From contig NZ_JACAPR010000001.1 of the NCBI RefSeq assembly GCF_013385635.1, positions 228,677 through 292,676 on the forward strand: a stretch of DNA of 64,000 bases. The letters are read 5' to 3'. Made by a program: the position numbers and the translations under genes. How positions within the stretch are numbered: position 1 is the first letter of the stretch; every line of letters begins with the position of its first letter. Positions 45,351-56,288 of this stretch are shown here, piece after piece. This DNA comes from Pseudomonas gingeri. Lineage in GTDB: Bacteria > Pseudomonadota > Gammaproteobacteria > Pseudomonadales > Pseudomonadaceae. Below the pieces are notes generated by a model. The model searched no databases, was not told the DNA's origin, and saw only the letters and a list, made by a program, of their open reading frames with translations.

Positions 45351-45691
45351 TTCCACTCTCCCACGGGCGGCTCGCGACAGGCGCGGGCAAACAATCCGCA
45401 AGCCTATGCAATGCGTGGCCGCGGGACAACCCATTGGGGCATTTACCCGACCCGGAATCCATCGGTGAGGCCATCCTGTGGGGGACAGGAGTGATTTCTG
45501 CGATTGTGGCCTTGGCGGTTCGAATAAAACCGCTTCCCGGGCTGTTCTATCTAAGCGACGACCTTAATATTTTCTTAACCCGCTCGTCTCAGACTCATGA
45601 TCGTATTTCTCGATATTTCAAAGCGAAATTTTCCGCTTTAATTCGATAGGTAAACCATTAGTCTTGGACGCAATACTTACAGGATCCGGCC
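45351..45691. other. 341-bp divergent intergenic region, AT-rich
   Basis: The gap holds the promoters of bioA (minus) and cytochrome b561 (plus). Between about 45520 and 45660 the sequence is clearly richer in A and T than the surroundings. Two small inverted pairs are visible: GCGGTT/AACCGC at 45515-45533 and AAAGCG/CGCTTT at 45620-45639. An open frame at 45434-45649 has no ribosome site or domain and is not called. Confidence 0.6.
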
Positions 45692-46243
45692 ATGCAGCTA
45701 CGTAATTCATCTTCTCGCTACGGTGCAGTCAGCATGTTCCTGCACTGGGGTGTGGCGCTGGTGGTCTTCGGTCTGTTTGCGCTGGGCTTGTGGATGGTCG
45801 GTCTCGACTACTACAGCGAATGGCGCAAGTCTGCTCCGGACCTGCATAAAAGTATCGGCTTGACCCTGTTCGCGGTGATGGTTCTGCGGCTGCTCTGGCG
45901 CTTTGTCAGCCCGCCGCCGCCGGCACCGTCCAATCATGGCCGCCTGACCCGCGTTGCCGCCAAGCTCGGCCATGGCTTTCTCTATCTCGGCCTGTTCGCC
46001 CTGATGTTTTCCGGGTACCTGATTTCCACCGCAGAAGGTGTCGGGATTCCGGTGTTCAACCTGTTCGACGTACCTGCCTGGATTTCCAGCATCCCCGACC
46101 AGGCGGATGTAGCGGGCACGGTGCACCTGTACCTGGCCTGGACGGTGGTGATCTTTGCCGTGCTCCATGGTCTGGCAGCCCTCAAGCACCATTTTATCGA
46201 CCGTGATGCGACGCTGACCCGCATGCTGGGTCGCAAAGCCTGA
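45692..46243 (+). CDS. Cytochrome b561 family protein
   Basis: A 183-residue four-helix diheme membrane cytochrome. Heme-ligand histidines are visible in [45 protein letters not shown] and [18 protein letters not shown]. These proteins carry electrons between quinones and periplasmic partners, such as superoxide in CybB. A YceI protein follows 31 bp downstream, a frequent pairing (yceJ-yceI). Confidence 0.93.
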   Translation: MQLRNSSSRYGAVSMFLHWGVALVVFGLFALGLWMVGLDYYSEWRKSAPDLHKSIGLTLFAVMVLRLLWRFVSPPPPAPSNHGRLTRVAAKLGHGFLYLGLFALMFSGYLISTAEGVGIPVFNLFDVPAWISSIPDQADVAGTVHLYLAWTVVIFAVLHGLAALKHHFIDRDATLTRMLGRKA

Positions 46244-46274
46244 TGTTCAACCTCGACTCAAAAGGAATAGAAGT

Positions 46275-46853
46275 ATGTTGAAAAAGACTCTCGCCGCTCT
46301 GGCAATCGGTACCGCTCTTCTGTCTGCCGGTCAGGCGATGGCCGCTGAGTACACGATCGACAAGGAAGGCCAGCACGCCTTCGTTGACTGGAAAATCAGC
46401 CACCTGGGCTACAGCTTCGTACACGGTACCTTCAAGGACTGGAGCGGCAAGTTCAGCTTCGACGCCAAGACCCCTGAAGCGAGCAAGATCGAAGTCGAAC
46501 TGAAAACCGCCAGCGTGTTCTCCAACCACGCCGAACGTGACAAGCACATCTCCAGCAAAGATTTCCTGGACGTGGCCAAGTACCCGGAAGCCAAGTTCGT
46601 CTCCACCGCGGTCAAGTCCACCGGCGAGAAAACAGCTGACGTGACCGGTGACCTGACCCTGCACGGCGTGACCAAGCCGGTCACCTTCAAGGCCACGTTC
46701 AACGGCGAAGGCAAGGATCCATGGGGCGGTTACCGTGCCGGCTTCAATGGCACCACTACCCTCAACCTGAACGATTTCGGCATCAAGGGCCCAGGTCCGA
46801 CTTCCCAGACCCTGGACCTGGATATCTCGTTTGAAGGTGTGCAGGCGAAATAA
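46275..46853 (+). CDS. YceI family periplasmic protein
   Basis: A 192-residue secreted lipocalin-like protein. It has a signal peptide ([23 protein letters not shown]) and then the YceI beta-barrel that binds isoprenoids such as polyprenyls or ubiquinone-8. Conserved parts are [20 protein letters not shown] and [14 protein letters not shown]. The P. aeruginosa homologue at this place is PasP, described as a protease; that activity is not obvious from the fold. It likely works with the cytochrome b561. Confidence 0.93.
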   Translation: MLKKTLAALAIGTALLSAGQAMAAEYTIDKEGQHAFVDWKISHLGYSFVHGTFKDWSGKFSFDAKTPEASKIEVELKTASVFSNHAERDKHISSKDFLDVAKYPEAKFVSTAVKSTGEKTADVTGDLTLHGVTKPVTFKATFNGEGKDPWGGYRAGFNGTTTLNLNDFGIKGPGPTSQTLDLDISFEGVQAK

Positions 46854-46880
46854 CGTGTAGGTGTTTCGGCTCTTTGCACC

Positions 46881-46927
46881 AAACAAAAAAACGCCCCCGG
46901 CTCTCATGAACCGGGGGCGTTTTTTAT
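46881..46927. terminator. Bidirectional terminator between yceI and rhlE
   Basis: ACGCCCCCGG (46891-46900) pairs perfectly with CCGGGGGCGT (46911-46920). A-runs lie on the left and T-runs on the right, so it can stop transcription from both sides of these convergent genes. Confidence 0.92.
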
Positions 46928-46940
46928 CGCTGTTGAAAAC

Positions 46941-48809
46941 TCAGCGATTGCGCGTCAGCAGCGCCGGTTTCTCGCCGCGAGGGCGGTTCGGCAACTGATC
47001 CAGCTGCTCAGGTGTCAGCGAGCGATCACTCTTCGATTCCTTGTGAATGATCTTCGGTGCCGGACCGCGCGGGTTCTGCACGGCCGGTTCTTCACGTGGT
47101 TGATCATCACGGGACGGGCGACGGTTGCGCGACTCTTCGCGACGGGCCTGGCCGTCACGTGGCGCACCATTGCGTGGACCGTTGCGCTTGGCCGGCGGGG
47201 TGCCAGTGGTTGCGCCATTGCTGTTGCGCGGACCGTTCTGGCGACCTTGTGGCTGGCCTGTACGCCCGGCGCCTGCGCCCGCACCCTGTGCCGGAGCGCC
47301 AGGACGACGACCACGACCCTGGGCCGGCTTGGCCTGGGGCACGTAGTCGACGCGGTTACCGAAGTTATCCACATCGTCGTCGAGGAACTCGTCCGGAGCG
47401 CGATCCGCGGCTGGGCGAGGCACTGGACGTTGCTGTTCGCGAGGCGTGCCTTCACGGGGTTTCTGCTCGCGGGCCGGGCGCTCACCACGACCGTTGGCGT
47501 TGGCGGCCGGTTTTTCCTTGCCGCCCTTGTCCTTGCCCTTGTCTTTACGACCGCCACCACCGCCGCCGCCATTCGGACCGTCGCCGCGCGGACCACGTGG
47601 GTTGCGCGGATTACGTACATCCGGACGCTCGCGGACTTCCGGTTTCTCGGCTTCCACGGCACTGGCATCAAAGCCCATCAGGTCGCCGTCGGCGATTTTC
47701 TGCTTGGTCATGCGCTCGATGCTTTTCAGCAGTTTTTCTTCATCCGGCGCAACCAGGGAGATCGCCTCGCCCGAACGGCCGGCACGGCCGGTACGGCCGA
47801 TACGGTGCACGTAGTCTTCATCGACGTTCGGCAGTTCGAAGTTGACCACGTGAGGCAACTGGTCGATATCGAGGCCGCGGGCGGCGATATCGGTGGCGAC
47901 CAGGATCCGCACGTCACCGGCCTTGAAGTCGGCCAGGGCTTTGGTGCGGGCGTTCTGGCTCTTGTTACCGTGGATCGCGACAGCGCTCAGGCCGTGTTTG
48001 TCCAGGTACTCGGCCAGGCGGTTGGCGCCGTGCTTGGTACGGGTGAACACCAGGACCTGTTCCCAGGCGCCGGCGGTGATCAGGTGCGCCAGCAGCGAAC
48101 GCTTGTGGCTGGCCGCCAGGCGGAACACGCGTTGTTCGATACGCTCGACCGTGGTGTTCGGCGGCGTGACTTCGATGCGCTCCGGGTTGTGCAGCAGCTT
48201 GCCGGCCAGGTCGGTGATGTCCTTGGAGAAGGTCGCCGAGAACAGCAGGTTCTGCCGTTTGGCCGGCAACCGCGCCAGGACCTTCTTCACGTCATGGACA
48301 AAGCCCATGTCGAGCATGCGGTCGGCTTCGTCCAGCACGAGGATTTCCACGTGGGACAGGTCGACGCTGCCTTGGCCGCACAGGTCGAGCAAACGACCCG
48401 GGCAGGCCACCAGTACGTCAACGCCACGGGACATGGCCTGGACCTGCGGGTTCATGCCGACACCGCCGAAGATGCAGGCGCTGACGAATTTCAGGTCGCG
48501 AGCGTAGACCTTGAAGCTCTCGTGTACCTGGGCGGCCAGTTCGCGGGTTGGGGTCAGGACCAGCACGCGGGGTTGGCGCGGGCCGTGACGTTGGGACTTG
48601 TCCGGGTGACCGTTGGGGAACAACCGCTCCAGAATCGGGAGGGCGAAGCCGCCGGTTTTACCCGTACCTGTCTGTGCCGCGACCATCAGGTCGCGACCTT
48701 GCAACACGGCGGGAATGGCCCGCTGTTGCACCGGAGTAGGCTCGGTATAGCCCGCTGCCTCGATGGCGCGGACTAAAGCCTCGGAGAGACCGAGGGAAGC
48801 AAAGGACAT
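46941..48809 (-). CDS. rhlE: DEAD-box RNA helicase, RhlE type
   Basis: A 622-residue RNA helicase. The core (about 1-385) carries the Q motif ([19 protein letters not shown]), Walker [23 protein letters not shown], the SAT-type motif FSATFSKDI and [11 protein letters not shown]. The tail of about 235 residues is disordered, rich in Gly, Arg, Lys and Pro, with [18 protein letters not shown] and [13 protein letters not shown]. By position and tail it corresponds to RhlE2 of P. aeruginosa (PA0428, from memory), which acts in RNA turnover with RNase E. A leader of about 250 nt precedes it. Confidence 0.93.
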   Translation of the reverse strand: MSFASLGLSEALVRAIEAAGYTEPTPVQQRAIPAVLQGRDLMVAAQTGTGKTGGFALPILERLFPNGHPDKSQRHGPRQPRVLVLTPTRELAAQVHESFKVYARDLKFVSACIFGGVGMNPQVQAMSRGVDVLVACPGRLLDLCGQGSVDLSHVEILVLDEADRMLDMGFVHDVKKVLARLPAKRQNLLFSATFSKDITDLAGKLLHNPERIEVTPPNTTVERIEQRVFRLAASHKRSLLAHLITAGAWEQVLVFTRTKHGANRLAEYLDKHGLSAVAIHGNKSQNARTKALADFKAGDVRILVATDIAARGLDIDQLPHVVNFELPNVDEDYVHRIGRTGRAGRSGEAISLVAPDEEKLLKSIERMTKQKIADGDLMGFDASAVEAEKPEVRERPDVRNPRNPRGPRGDGPNGGGGGGGRKDKGKDKGGKEKPAANANGRGERPAREQKPREGTPREQQRPVPRPAADRAPDEFLDDDVDNFGNRVDYVPQAKPAQGRGRRPGAPAQGAGAGAGRTGQPQGRQNGPRNSNGATTGTPPAKRNGPRNGAPRDGQARREESRNRRPSRDDQPREEPAVQNPRGPAPKIIHKESKSDRSLTPEQLDQLPNRPRGEKPALLTRNR

Positions 48810-49073
48810 GAGTAATCCTGTTCAGTTAGGGCAAAGCCCGATGGGAATCTTGCCTGGCGCGAATGGCGCTTGGGGGCTGGACGAGAGCGGCCGGCGTATC
48901 GCACGGCGATGTTTCGTTCAGTCCTGGAGGACGCAATCCCGTCCGGTCCTGCTGGATCTTGAGGCTCTACGCACGGCGCGCGCGGGCCATTGGGCGGCGC
49001 TGGTCACAGTGTCGGAATACCTGATGCAAGGTCGAGCGTCCGGGCGTAAGCCTGGCGGGAACGCCGGAGTATA
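48810..49073 (-). promoter_or_regulatory. Promoter and long 5' leader of rhlE
   Basis: On the minus strand an extended -10 element TGTTATACT (TATACT at 49073-49068) is the best promoter candidate; the -35 region is weak. Initiation there would give a leader of about 250 nt before the ATG at 48809. A plus-strand frame of 103 codons across it has no supporting signal. Long leaders are common for DEAD-box helicase mRNAs and often mediate autoregulation. Confidence 0.45.
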
Positions 49074-49115
49074 ACAGAGCAATCGCTGCGTGCCGCTTTC
49101 CTGCTGCTCAACGGT

Positions 49116-49886
49116 TTATTGCTTTTGCTTTCCCGGAGCGGCGAGCAGGGTCGTTCCGCCATAGCGGGCAACGAGTTCGGCGTAGGCCGGTTCCTGCTTG
49201 AAACGCTTGAGTTCGGCGTTGAAGCGCTGCACCAGCAGGTCCATGCCGGCGTTGCGGCGCAGGGCCAGGTACTGGCTGCCCTGGCGGATCACCGTCGGGT
49301 ACTGGCCAATCCGTTCTTGCAGGTGCAGTTCCTCGAGCATGCGCTGGCCGACGCGGCGGTCGGTGATCAGCAAGTCGATGCGTCCCAGGTCCAGCTTGCC
49401 GAAGTTGGCTTCATGGGTGGGCGCGGGTTCGCGCTTGAACTGGGGCGAGTCGCTGAACTGTGCGCCATAGAAATACCCCGGAGAGGTGCCGACGGTCAGC
49501 CCCTTGAGGTCATCGAGGGTGCTGAAGGGGTGCGGGCGGGCCTTGGCATAGAAGAGCACGAACTGCACTTCGGAGAGGGGCTCTTCGGGATACAGCAGCG
49601 TCGCGTCGCGCTCACTGTTGTGAAAGATGTCCAGGGCACCGTCGGCCTGGCCCTGTTCGAGCATTGCCAGGCAGCGCTTCCATGGCAGGAACTGCCACTC
49701 CACTTCAATGCCCAGGCGCTGGAAGACGATCGCCGTGGTTTCGTAATCGAGCCCCACCGCCCGACCGTTCTCTTCGTAGACGTAGGGCGCCCAGGGTTCG
49801 GTGACAATACGCAGCTTTTCGCCTCGAGCCGCAAAGCTCAGGCAAGCAAAGAGAACGGCTGTCAGAAGCTGGGCAATGACTGGCAT
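49116..49886 (-). CDS. Periplasmic solute-binding protein (family 3-like)
   Basis: A 256-residue exported protein with signal peptide MPVIAQLLTAVLFACLSFAARG and a type 2 periplasmic binding fold. It shows LRIVTEPWAPYVYEENGRAV at the N-terminus, then GLDYETTAIVFQRLGIEVEW, a ligand aspartate in ADGALDIFHNSERD, and LLITDRRVGQRML. It resembles amino-acid ABC-transporter binding proteins, but no permease or ATPase gene is adjacent. It may be an orphan binder or a sensor input. The ligand is not predictable. Confidence 0.85.
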   Translation of the reverse strand: MPVIAQLLTAVLFACLSFAARGEKLRIVTEPWAPYVYEENGRAVGLDYETTAIVFQRLGIEVEWQFLPWKRCLAMLEQGQADGALDIFHNSERDATLLYPEEPLSEVQFVLFYAKARPHPFSTLDDLKGLTVGTSPGYFYGAQFSDSPQFKREPAPTHEANFGKLDLGRIDLLITDRRVGQRMLEELHLQERIGQYPTVIRQGSQYLALRRNAGMDLLVQRFNAELKRFKQEPAYAELVARYGGTTLLAAPGKQKQ

Positions 49887-49952
49887 CGTTGGAGATTACG
49901 ACGAGAACCCGGGCAATAGCTAGATCGTAAAGGCTCTGGCTCAAGGTTTTGC

Positions 49953-49987
49953 CTATAAAAAAGGTCCTGGCTTGCGCGAGGACCTTT
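49953..49987 (-). terminator. Rho-independent terminator of metF
   Basis: AAAGGTCCT and AGGACCTTT form a 9-bp stem with a 10-base loop, 20 bp after the metF stop. On the minus strand it is followed by a TTTTTT run. Confidence 0.88.
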
Positions 49988-50007
49988 GTCGCTGTCTCTG
50001 CTGGAAA

Positions 50008-50853
50008 TCAGCGCGGCAGCTTCAGGTTGTTCCAGATCGCCAGGCTCGGCTCGGCCTGGTTCAGGGTATAGAAGTGCAACCCCGGGGCGCCGCCTTGCAG
50101 CAGACGTTCGCACATTTCGCTGATCACCTGCTCACCGAACGCCTGGATGCTCTGGCTGTCATCGCCGTAGGCTTCCAGTTGCTTGCGGATCCAGCGTGGG
50201 ATTTCCGCGCCGCAGGCGTCGGAGAAACGCGCCAGCTTGCTGTAGTTGGTGATCGGCATGATGCCCGGCACGATCGGGATGTTCACACCCATCGCCCGTA
50301 CCCGCTCGACGAAGTAGAAGTAGCTGTCGGCGTTGAAGAAGTACTGGGTGATCGCGCTGTCGGCACCGGCATTGGCCTTGCGCACGAAGTGCTGGATGTC
50401 ATCTTCGAAATTGCGCGCCTGCGGGTGCATTTCCGGGTAGGCGGCGACTTCGATATGGAAGTGCGCGCCGGTCTCTTCACGGATGAAGCTGACCAGATCA
50501 TTGGCGTGACGCAGCTCGCCGCTGGCCATGCCCATGCCGGACGGCAGGTCGCCACGCAGGGCGACGATGCGCTGGATGCCGGCGCTCTTGTACTGTTCCA
50601 GCAGGCCACGCAGATCGGCTTTGCTGTCGCCGACGCAGGACAGATGCGGTGCGGCGGGAATCTTTACTTCGCTCTCGAGCTGCAGCACGGTGTTGATCGT
50701 GCGGTCGCGGGTCGAGCCGCCGGCACCGTAGGTGCAGGAGAAGAAGTCGGGATTGTAGCTGGCCAGCTGACGGGCAGTGGCAAGCAGTTTTTCATGCCCA
50801 GCGTCGGTCTTGGTCGGAAAGAACTCGAAGCTGTAGCGACGATCTTGGGACAT
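50008..50853 (-). CDS. metF: 5,10-methylenetetrahydrofolate reductase
   Basis: A 281-residue FAD-dependent TIM-barrel enzyme that makes 5-methyltetrahydrofolate for methionine synthesis. It begins MSQDRRYSFEFFPTKTDAGH; the folate glutamate lies in SFEFFP and the FAD-binding region in RIVALRGDLPSG. QYFFNADSYFYFVER and VPGIMPITNYSKLARFS follow. It is downstream of ahcY (157 bp) on the same strand, but a terminator between them suggests a separate promoter. Confidence 0.96.
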   Translation of the reverse strand: MSQDRRYSFEFFPTKTDAGHEKLLATARQLASYNPDFFSCTYGAGGSTRDRTINTVLQLESEVKIPAAPHLSCVGDSKADLRGLLEQYKSAGIQRIVALRGDLPSGMGMASGELRHANDLVSFIREETGAHFHIEVAAYPEMHPQARNFEDDIQHFVRKANAGADSAITQYFFNADSYFYFVERVRAMGVNIPIVPGIMPITNYSKLARFSDACGAEIPRWIRKQLEAYGDDSQSIQAFGEQVISEMCERLLQGGAPGLHFYTLNQAEPSLAIWNNLKLPR

Positions 50854-50946
50854 GGTAATACCTATGGAAGCTCAGGATACCGGTGCAGAAGCTGATTTGC
50901 CCGCGATGCAGGCACCTTGGTCGTTCAGCAATACCGAGGCGATGCT

Positions 50947-50970
50947 ATCGCCGGCAAGCCAGCTCCCACA
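50947..50970. repeat. Single REP half-site
   Basis: ATCGCCGGCAAGCCAGCTCC followed by CACA is one REP arm without an inverted partner, just beyond the ahcY terminator. Confidence 0.75.
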
Positions 50971-50998
50971 AAAGCCTGCCCTCACCGGGAGAGCAGGC
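50971..50998 (-). terminator. Terminator of ahcY
   Basis: GCCTGCCCTC and GAGAGCAGGC pair with one internal mismatch around a 5-base loop. On the minus strand a short TTTT follows. It lies 11 bp after the ahcY stop. Confidence 0.75.
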
Positions 50999-51009
50999 AA
51001 CCAGGCCGA

Positions 51010-52716
<1,707 letters not shown>

Positions 52717-52743
52717 TCAATGGCAAGACGGTCAGGAGAACAC

Positions 52744-53151
52744 ATGAATTTCCACACCCGCAAATGGGTCAAACCCGAAGACCTCAACCCCAATGGCACC
52801 CTGTTCGGCGGCAGCCTGCTGCGCTGGATCGACGAGGAAGCGGCGATCTATGCCATCGTCCAGCTGGGCAACCAGCGTGTGGTGACCAAGTACATCTCCG
52901 AGATCAATTTTGTCAGCGCCTCGCGCCAGGGCGACATCATCGAGCTGGGGATCACCGCAACCGAATTCGGCCGCACCTCCATCACCCTGACCTGTGAAGT
53001 GCGCAACAAGATCACCCGCAAAAGCATCCTCACCGTGGAAAAGATGGTCTTCGTCAACCTCGGTGAAGACGGCCTGCCGGCTCCTCACGGACGCACCGAG
53101 ATCCGCTACGTGAAAGACCAGTTCAAGGATGACGGGGCCGACGAGAACTGA
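52744..53151 (+). CDS. Acyl-CoA thioesterase, hot-dog fold (YciA-like)
   Basis: A 135-residue hot-dog thioesterase expected to hydrolyse acyl-CoA. It contains PNGTLFGGSLLRWIDEEAAI with the catalytic aspartate, and VVTKYISEINFVSASRQGD. ATG 52744 has AGGAGA just upstream; an ATG-containing extension of 11 codons is less likely. It is divergent from ahcY. Confidence 0.9.
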   Translation: MNFHTRKWVKPEDLNPNGTLFGGSLLRWIDEEAAIYAIVQLGNQRVVTKYISEINFVSASRQGDIIELGITATEFGRTSITLTCEVRNKITRKSILTVEKMVFVNLGEDGLPAPHGRTEIRYVKDQFKDDGADEN

Positions 53152-53221
53152 TCGACGGGCGTACTGAACAGCCCTGACCCCTGAGTGTCGTAATGACATA
53201 CGCCTCGGGTTCGGGAGTTTC

Positions 53222-54127
53222 ATGGACACGCACAAAGACGGCAAGACTCCGGACCTGTCCCCTGAAGAACGGCAGGATGTCACGCGCAACCAGCCGCCCC
53301 GGGCCGCCGTGCTGCACGAGATCATCCGTCTCCAGGGGGACCAGGAACTGGAGCGCAGTGTCGCCGCGCTCTGGTGGTCGGCACTGGCCGCCGGCCTGAC
53401 CATGGGCCTGTCGCTGATGGCGATGGGGCTGCTCAACTCCCGGCTGCCGGAGGGCGAGGCCTTCAAGGTGATCGCCAGCTTCGGCTACTGCGCGGGGTTT
53501 CTCGCGGTCATCCTGGCCCGCCAGCAGTTGTTCACCGAAAACACCCTGACCGCCGTGCTGCCGGTCATGAGCAAGCCGACCCTCGGCAATTTCGGCCGGC
53601 TGTTGCGGCTATGGGGCGTGGTGCTGCTGGGCAACCTCTGCGGCACCCTGCTGGTGGCGTATGTGATGCTGCATCTGCCGATCTTCGACAGCAAGACCGA
53701 CCTGGCCTTTCTGGATATCGGGCGCAAGGTGATGGAAAACCAGCCGCCGCAGATGTTTGCCAAGGGCATCGTCTCCGGCTGGATGATCGCCACCATGGTC
53801 TGGATGATCCCCTCCATGGAGAGCGCCAAGATGTGGATCATTATCCTGATCACCTACCTGATGGCGCTGGGGGACTTCACCCATATCGTCGTCGGCTCGG
53901 CCGAGGTGTCTTACCTGGTGTTTGCCGGAGAACTGTCCTGGGGCGAATTCTGGCTGCACTTCGCCGGGCCGACGCTGGGCGGCAATATCATTGGCGGCAG
54001 TTTTATCTTCGCCTTGATCAGCCATGCGCAGATTCGCAGCGAGAGCGGGTTGCCCAAGGGCCAGGTCGCGCGCACGCCTAGCCGGAAACCCCGACCGCCT
54101 GGCTCCGACGGCGCTGCAGGCAAATAA
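53222..54127 (+). CDS. Formate/nitrite transporter family channel (YfdC-like)
   Basis: A 301-residue membrane protein of the FNT family. The polar N-terminus (about 50 residues, PDLSPEERQDV) and the six helices with SLMAMGLLNSRLPEGEAFKV and RQQLFTENTLTAVLPVM resemble the YfdC-type branch. The TENTL motif is the re-entrant constriction loop of FNT channels. The transported anion is not predictable. Its last 50 bases, coding for a basic Pro/Gly tail (SRKPRPPGSDGAAGK), overlap the convergent MFS gene. Confidence 0.87.
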   Translation: MDTHKDGKTPDLSPEERQDVTRNQPPRAAVLHEIIRLQGDQELERSVAALWWSALAAGLTMGLSLMAMGLLNSRLPEGEAFKVIASFGYCAGFLAVILARQQLFTENTLTAVLPVMSKPTLGNFGRLLRLWGVVLLGNLCGTLLVAYVMLHLPIFDSKTDLAFLDIGRKVMENQPPQMFAKGIVSGWMIATMVWMIPSMESAKMWIIILITYLMALGDFTHIVVGSAEVSYLVFAGELSWGEFWLHFAGPTLGGNIIGGSFIFALISHAQIRSESGLPKGQVARTPSRKPRPPGSDGAAGK

Positions 54128-55247
54128 ACAGCAATGCCGCCAGCAGGGTGACGCAACCGCTCAGGGCTCCGGTCCATGGCAGGTCCGCCAGGTCGATCCC
54201 GCTGCCGACCACCAGTCCGCCGATCCACGCCCCGCTGGCATTGCCCAGGTTGAAGGCGCTCTGATTGAGGGTCGAACCGAGGTTCGGTGCTTCGTGGGCC
54301 TGGTCGATGATCAGCAGTTGCAGGATCGGGCACAGGGCAAAGGCGAAGATCCCCCACAGGACCAAGGTGATCGCCGCCGGAATCAGCGAGCGGCTGGTCT
54401 GGCTGAATGCCGCGAGCACCAGCACCACTGCCAGGGCCATGCCCACCAGCGACGGCAACAGGCGGCTGTCGGCCAGGCGCCCGCCGAGCATGCTGCCCGC
54501 CGTCAGGCCGACGCCGAACAGCAGCAACATGATCGTCACGCCGTGGGGGCTGACGCCGGTGACGTCCTGCAGGATCGGCGCAATATAGGTGAAAACGCTG
54601 AACAGGCTGGTGGACGCCAGCACGCTCATGGCCAGCGCCAGCAACACGTTGGTCTTGCCCAGCACGCGGAACTCGCTGGCGAGGTTGGCCTTGTCCATGG
54701 CGATATGTTTCGGCAGCCAGATCCACTGGGCGATGGCCGCAATCACACCGATCACCGACACCGCCCAGAACGTCGAGCGCCAGCCGGCGTATTGCCCCAG
54801 CGCCGTGCCCAGCGGGACACCCAGGACGTTGGCCAGGGTCAGCCCGGTGAACATCATCGCAATCGCCTGGGCCCGCTTGTTGGGTGCGACCAGCCCGGCC
54901 GCCACCACCGAGCCGATGCCAAAGAATGCCCCGTGGCACAACGCGGTGACCACCCGTGCCGCCATCAGCGTGGCGTAGTTCGGTGCCAGCGCGCAGAGCA
55001 CGTTGCCCAGGATGAACATCATGGTCATGCCCAGCAGCGTGGCCTTGCGCGGCATGTTGGCGGTGCCGATGGCGAGGATCGGTGCACCGAAGACCACGCC
55101 CAGGGCATAGCCGGTGATCAGCAGGCCGGCGTGGGGGATACTGACGGCGAGGTCGCGGGCGACATCGGGCAGCAGGCCCATGATGACGAACTCGGTGGTG
55201 CCGATGCCGAAGGCGGCTACGGCGAGGGCAAGCAAGGCAAGTGGCAT
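54078..55247 (-). CDS. MFS transporter, DHA1 (drug:H+ antiporter) family
   Basis: A 389-residue, 12-helix transporter. It starts MPLALLALAVAAFGIGTTEF, a signature of the YdhP/AraJ group (GTTEFVIMGLLPDVARDL). The motif A-like loop GAPILAIGTANMPRK and the LAPNYATLMAARVVTALCHG stretch follow. These are sugar-efflux or drug-efflux type exporters; the substrate is unknown. Its 3' end overlaps the FNT gene on the opposite strand by 50 bp. Confidence 0.9.
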   Translation of the reverse strand: MPLALLALAVAAFGIGTTEFVIMGLLPDVARDLAVSIPHAGLLITGYALGVVFGAPILAIGTANMPRKATLLGMTMMFILGNVLCALAPNYATLMAARVVTALCHGAFFGIGSVVAAGLVAPNKRAQAIAMMFTGLTLANVLGVPLGTALGQYAGWRSTFWAVSVIGVIAAIAQWIWLPKHIAMDKANLASEFRVLGKTNVLLALAMSVLASTSLFSVFTYIAPILQDVTGVSPHGVTIMLLLFGVGLTAGSMLGGRLADSRLLPSLVGMALAVVLVLAAFSQTSRSLIPAAITLVLWGIFAFALCPILQLLIIDQAHEAPNLGSTLNQSAFNLGNASGAWIGGLVVGSGIDLADLPWTGALSGCVTLLAALLFICLQRRRSQAVGVSG

Positions 55248-55438
55248 GCGCTTTGATCTCGAATCTGGGCAGTGGGTTCGGGCATGCGCATGCCACTGTC
55301 CGGGCCGTGACCGATCAGGCAGAAGCGAATAGTTATTGGAATGGGTAATTGCGCATTGAGTGCGGCGTGGTGGCTTTAGTATAAACAGCTGTTGAAATAT
55401 GGCGAATCAATTCTCTTCATTCGAACAAGGAGCATGCC

Positions 55439-56275
55439 GTGCTGGCGACGGCTCTGGTGCTGGTCGCGGCAGTCCTGCATGCGGCATGGAATACCCTGAT
55501 CAAGTTCAGTGGCGAGCGCCTGTTGGTGGTGGCCTGCATGGACAGCGTGGCGCTGCTGTTCGTCCTGCTGCTGCTGGGATTTGTCACCCTGCCACCGACT
55601 GAGATCTGGCCCTGGATCATCGCCTCGGCCCTGTTCGAACTGCTGTATCGCTACTTGCTGATCCAGGCGTATCGGGTCGGAGACCTGGGCCTGGTCTATC
55701 CGCTGATGCGCGGACTGTCACCCCTGGTGGTACTGGGCTTGACCCTGGTGTTTGCCGGTGAAGCCCTGACCACGCAGCAGGTCCTGGGCATCCTGTTGAT
55801 TCCCTGCGGCATGCTCTGCCTGCTCTGGCAGGGCGGCGGCGGTGAGCGCCTGCCCTGGTCGATATTGCCGGTGGTGCTGCTGATCGGCCTGTGCATCGGC
55901 TGTTACACCTTTATCGATGGCCAGGCGTTGCGACGCTGGTCGCACCCGCTGGATTACCTGGTGTGGATGAGCCTGCTCAGTGCCTGGCCCTATCCGCTGC
56001 TGGCGCTGACCCGTCGTCGCGTCGCCTTTGCCCGGTTCTGGCGCGAGCAATGGCGCCTGGGCCTGGGCGTCGGTTTCTGTGTGTTGTTCAGTTATGCGCT
56101 AGTGTTGTGGGCGATGCGGTTGGGCTCGATTGCCGAGGCGGCGGCCTTGCGCGAAATCAGTGTGATCCTGGTGGTGCTGTTCGGCATGCGCTATCTGAAG
56201 GAACCGTTCGGCCGGCCCCGACTCCTGGCCTGCGGGCTGGTGTTGGCCGGCATGCTCATCATGAAAATCCAATAG
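55439..56275 (+). CDS. EamA family (DMT) transporter
   Basis: A 278-residue protein with ten hydrophobic helices in two EamA halves (ATALVLVAAVLHAAWNTLIK and the LGVGFCVLFSYALVLWAMRL region). It probably exports a small metabolite; the substrate is not predictable. The start is GTG 55439, with AAGGAG 6 bases upstream; the nearby ATG at 55434 is out of frame. A MAPEG gene follows 13 bp downstream and may be cotranscribed. Confidence 0.9.
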   Translation: MLATALVLVAAVLHAAWNTLIKFSGERLLVVACMDSVALLFVLLLLGFVTLPPTEIWPWIIASALFELLYRYLLIQAYRVGDLGLVYPLMRGLSPLVVLGLTLVFAGEALTTQQVLGILLIPCGMLCLLWQGGGGERLPWSILPVVLLIGLCIGCYTFIDGQALRRWSHPLDYLVWMSLLSAWPYPLLALTRRRVAFARFWREQWRLGLGVGFCVLFSYALVLWAMRLGSIAEAAALREISVILVVLFGMRYLKEPFGRPRLLACGLVLAGMLIMKIQ

Positions 56276-56288
56276 GAAGGACTGTGTT

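Noticed and set aside
43968..45494. Plus-strand frame of 508 codons opposite bioA.
   Set aside because: Shadow of bioA, with His/Gln/Gly-rich composition and no motif.
45434..45649. 71-codon frame in the bioA-cytochrome b561 gap.
   Set aside because: No ribosome site, no conserved features, and it covers the AT-rich promoter region.
48763..49074. 103-codon plus-strand frame upstream of rhlE.
   Set aside because: It starts inside the antisense of rhlE, and crosses the probable rhlE leader and promoter; no motif or ribosome site.
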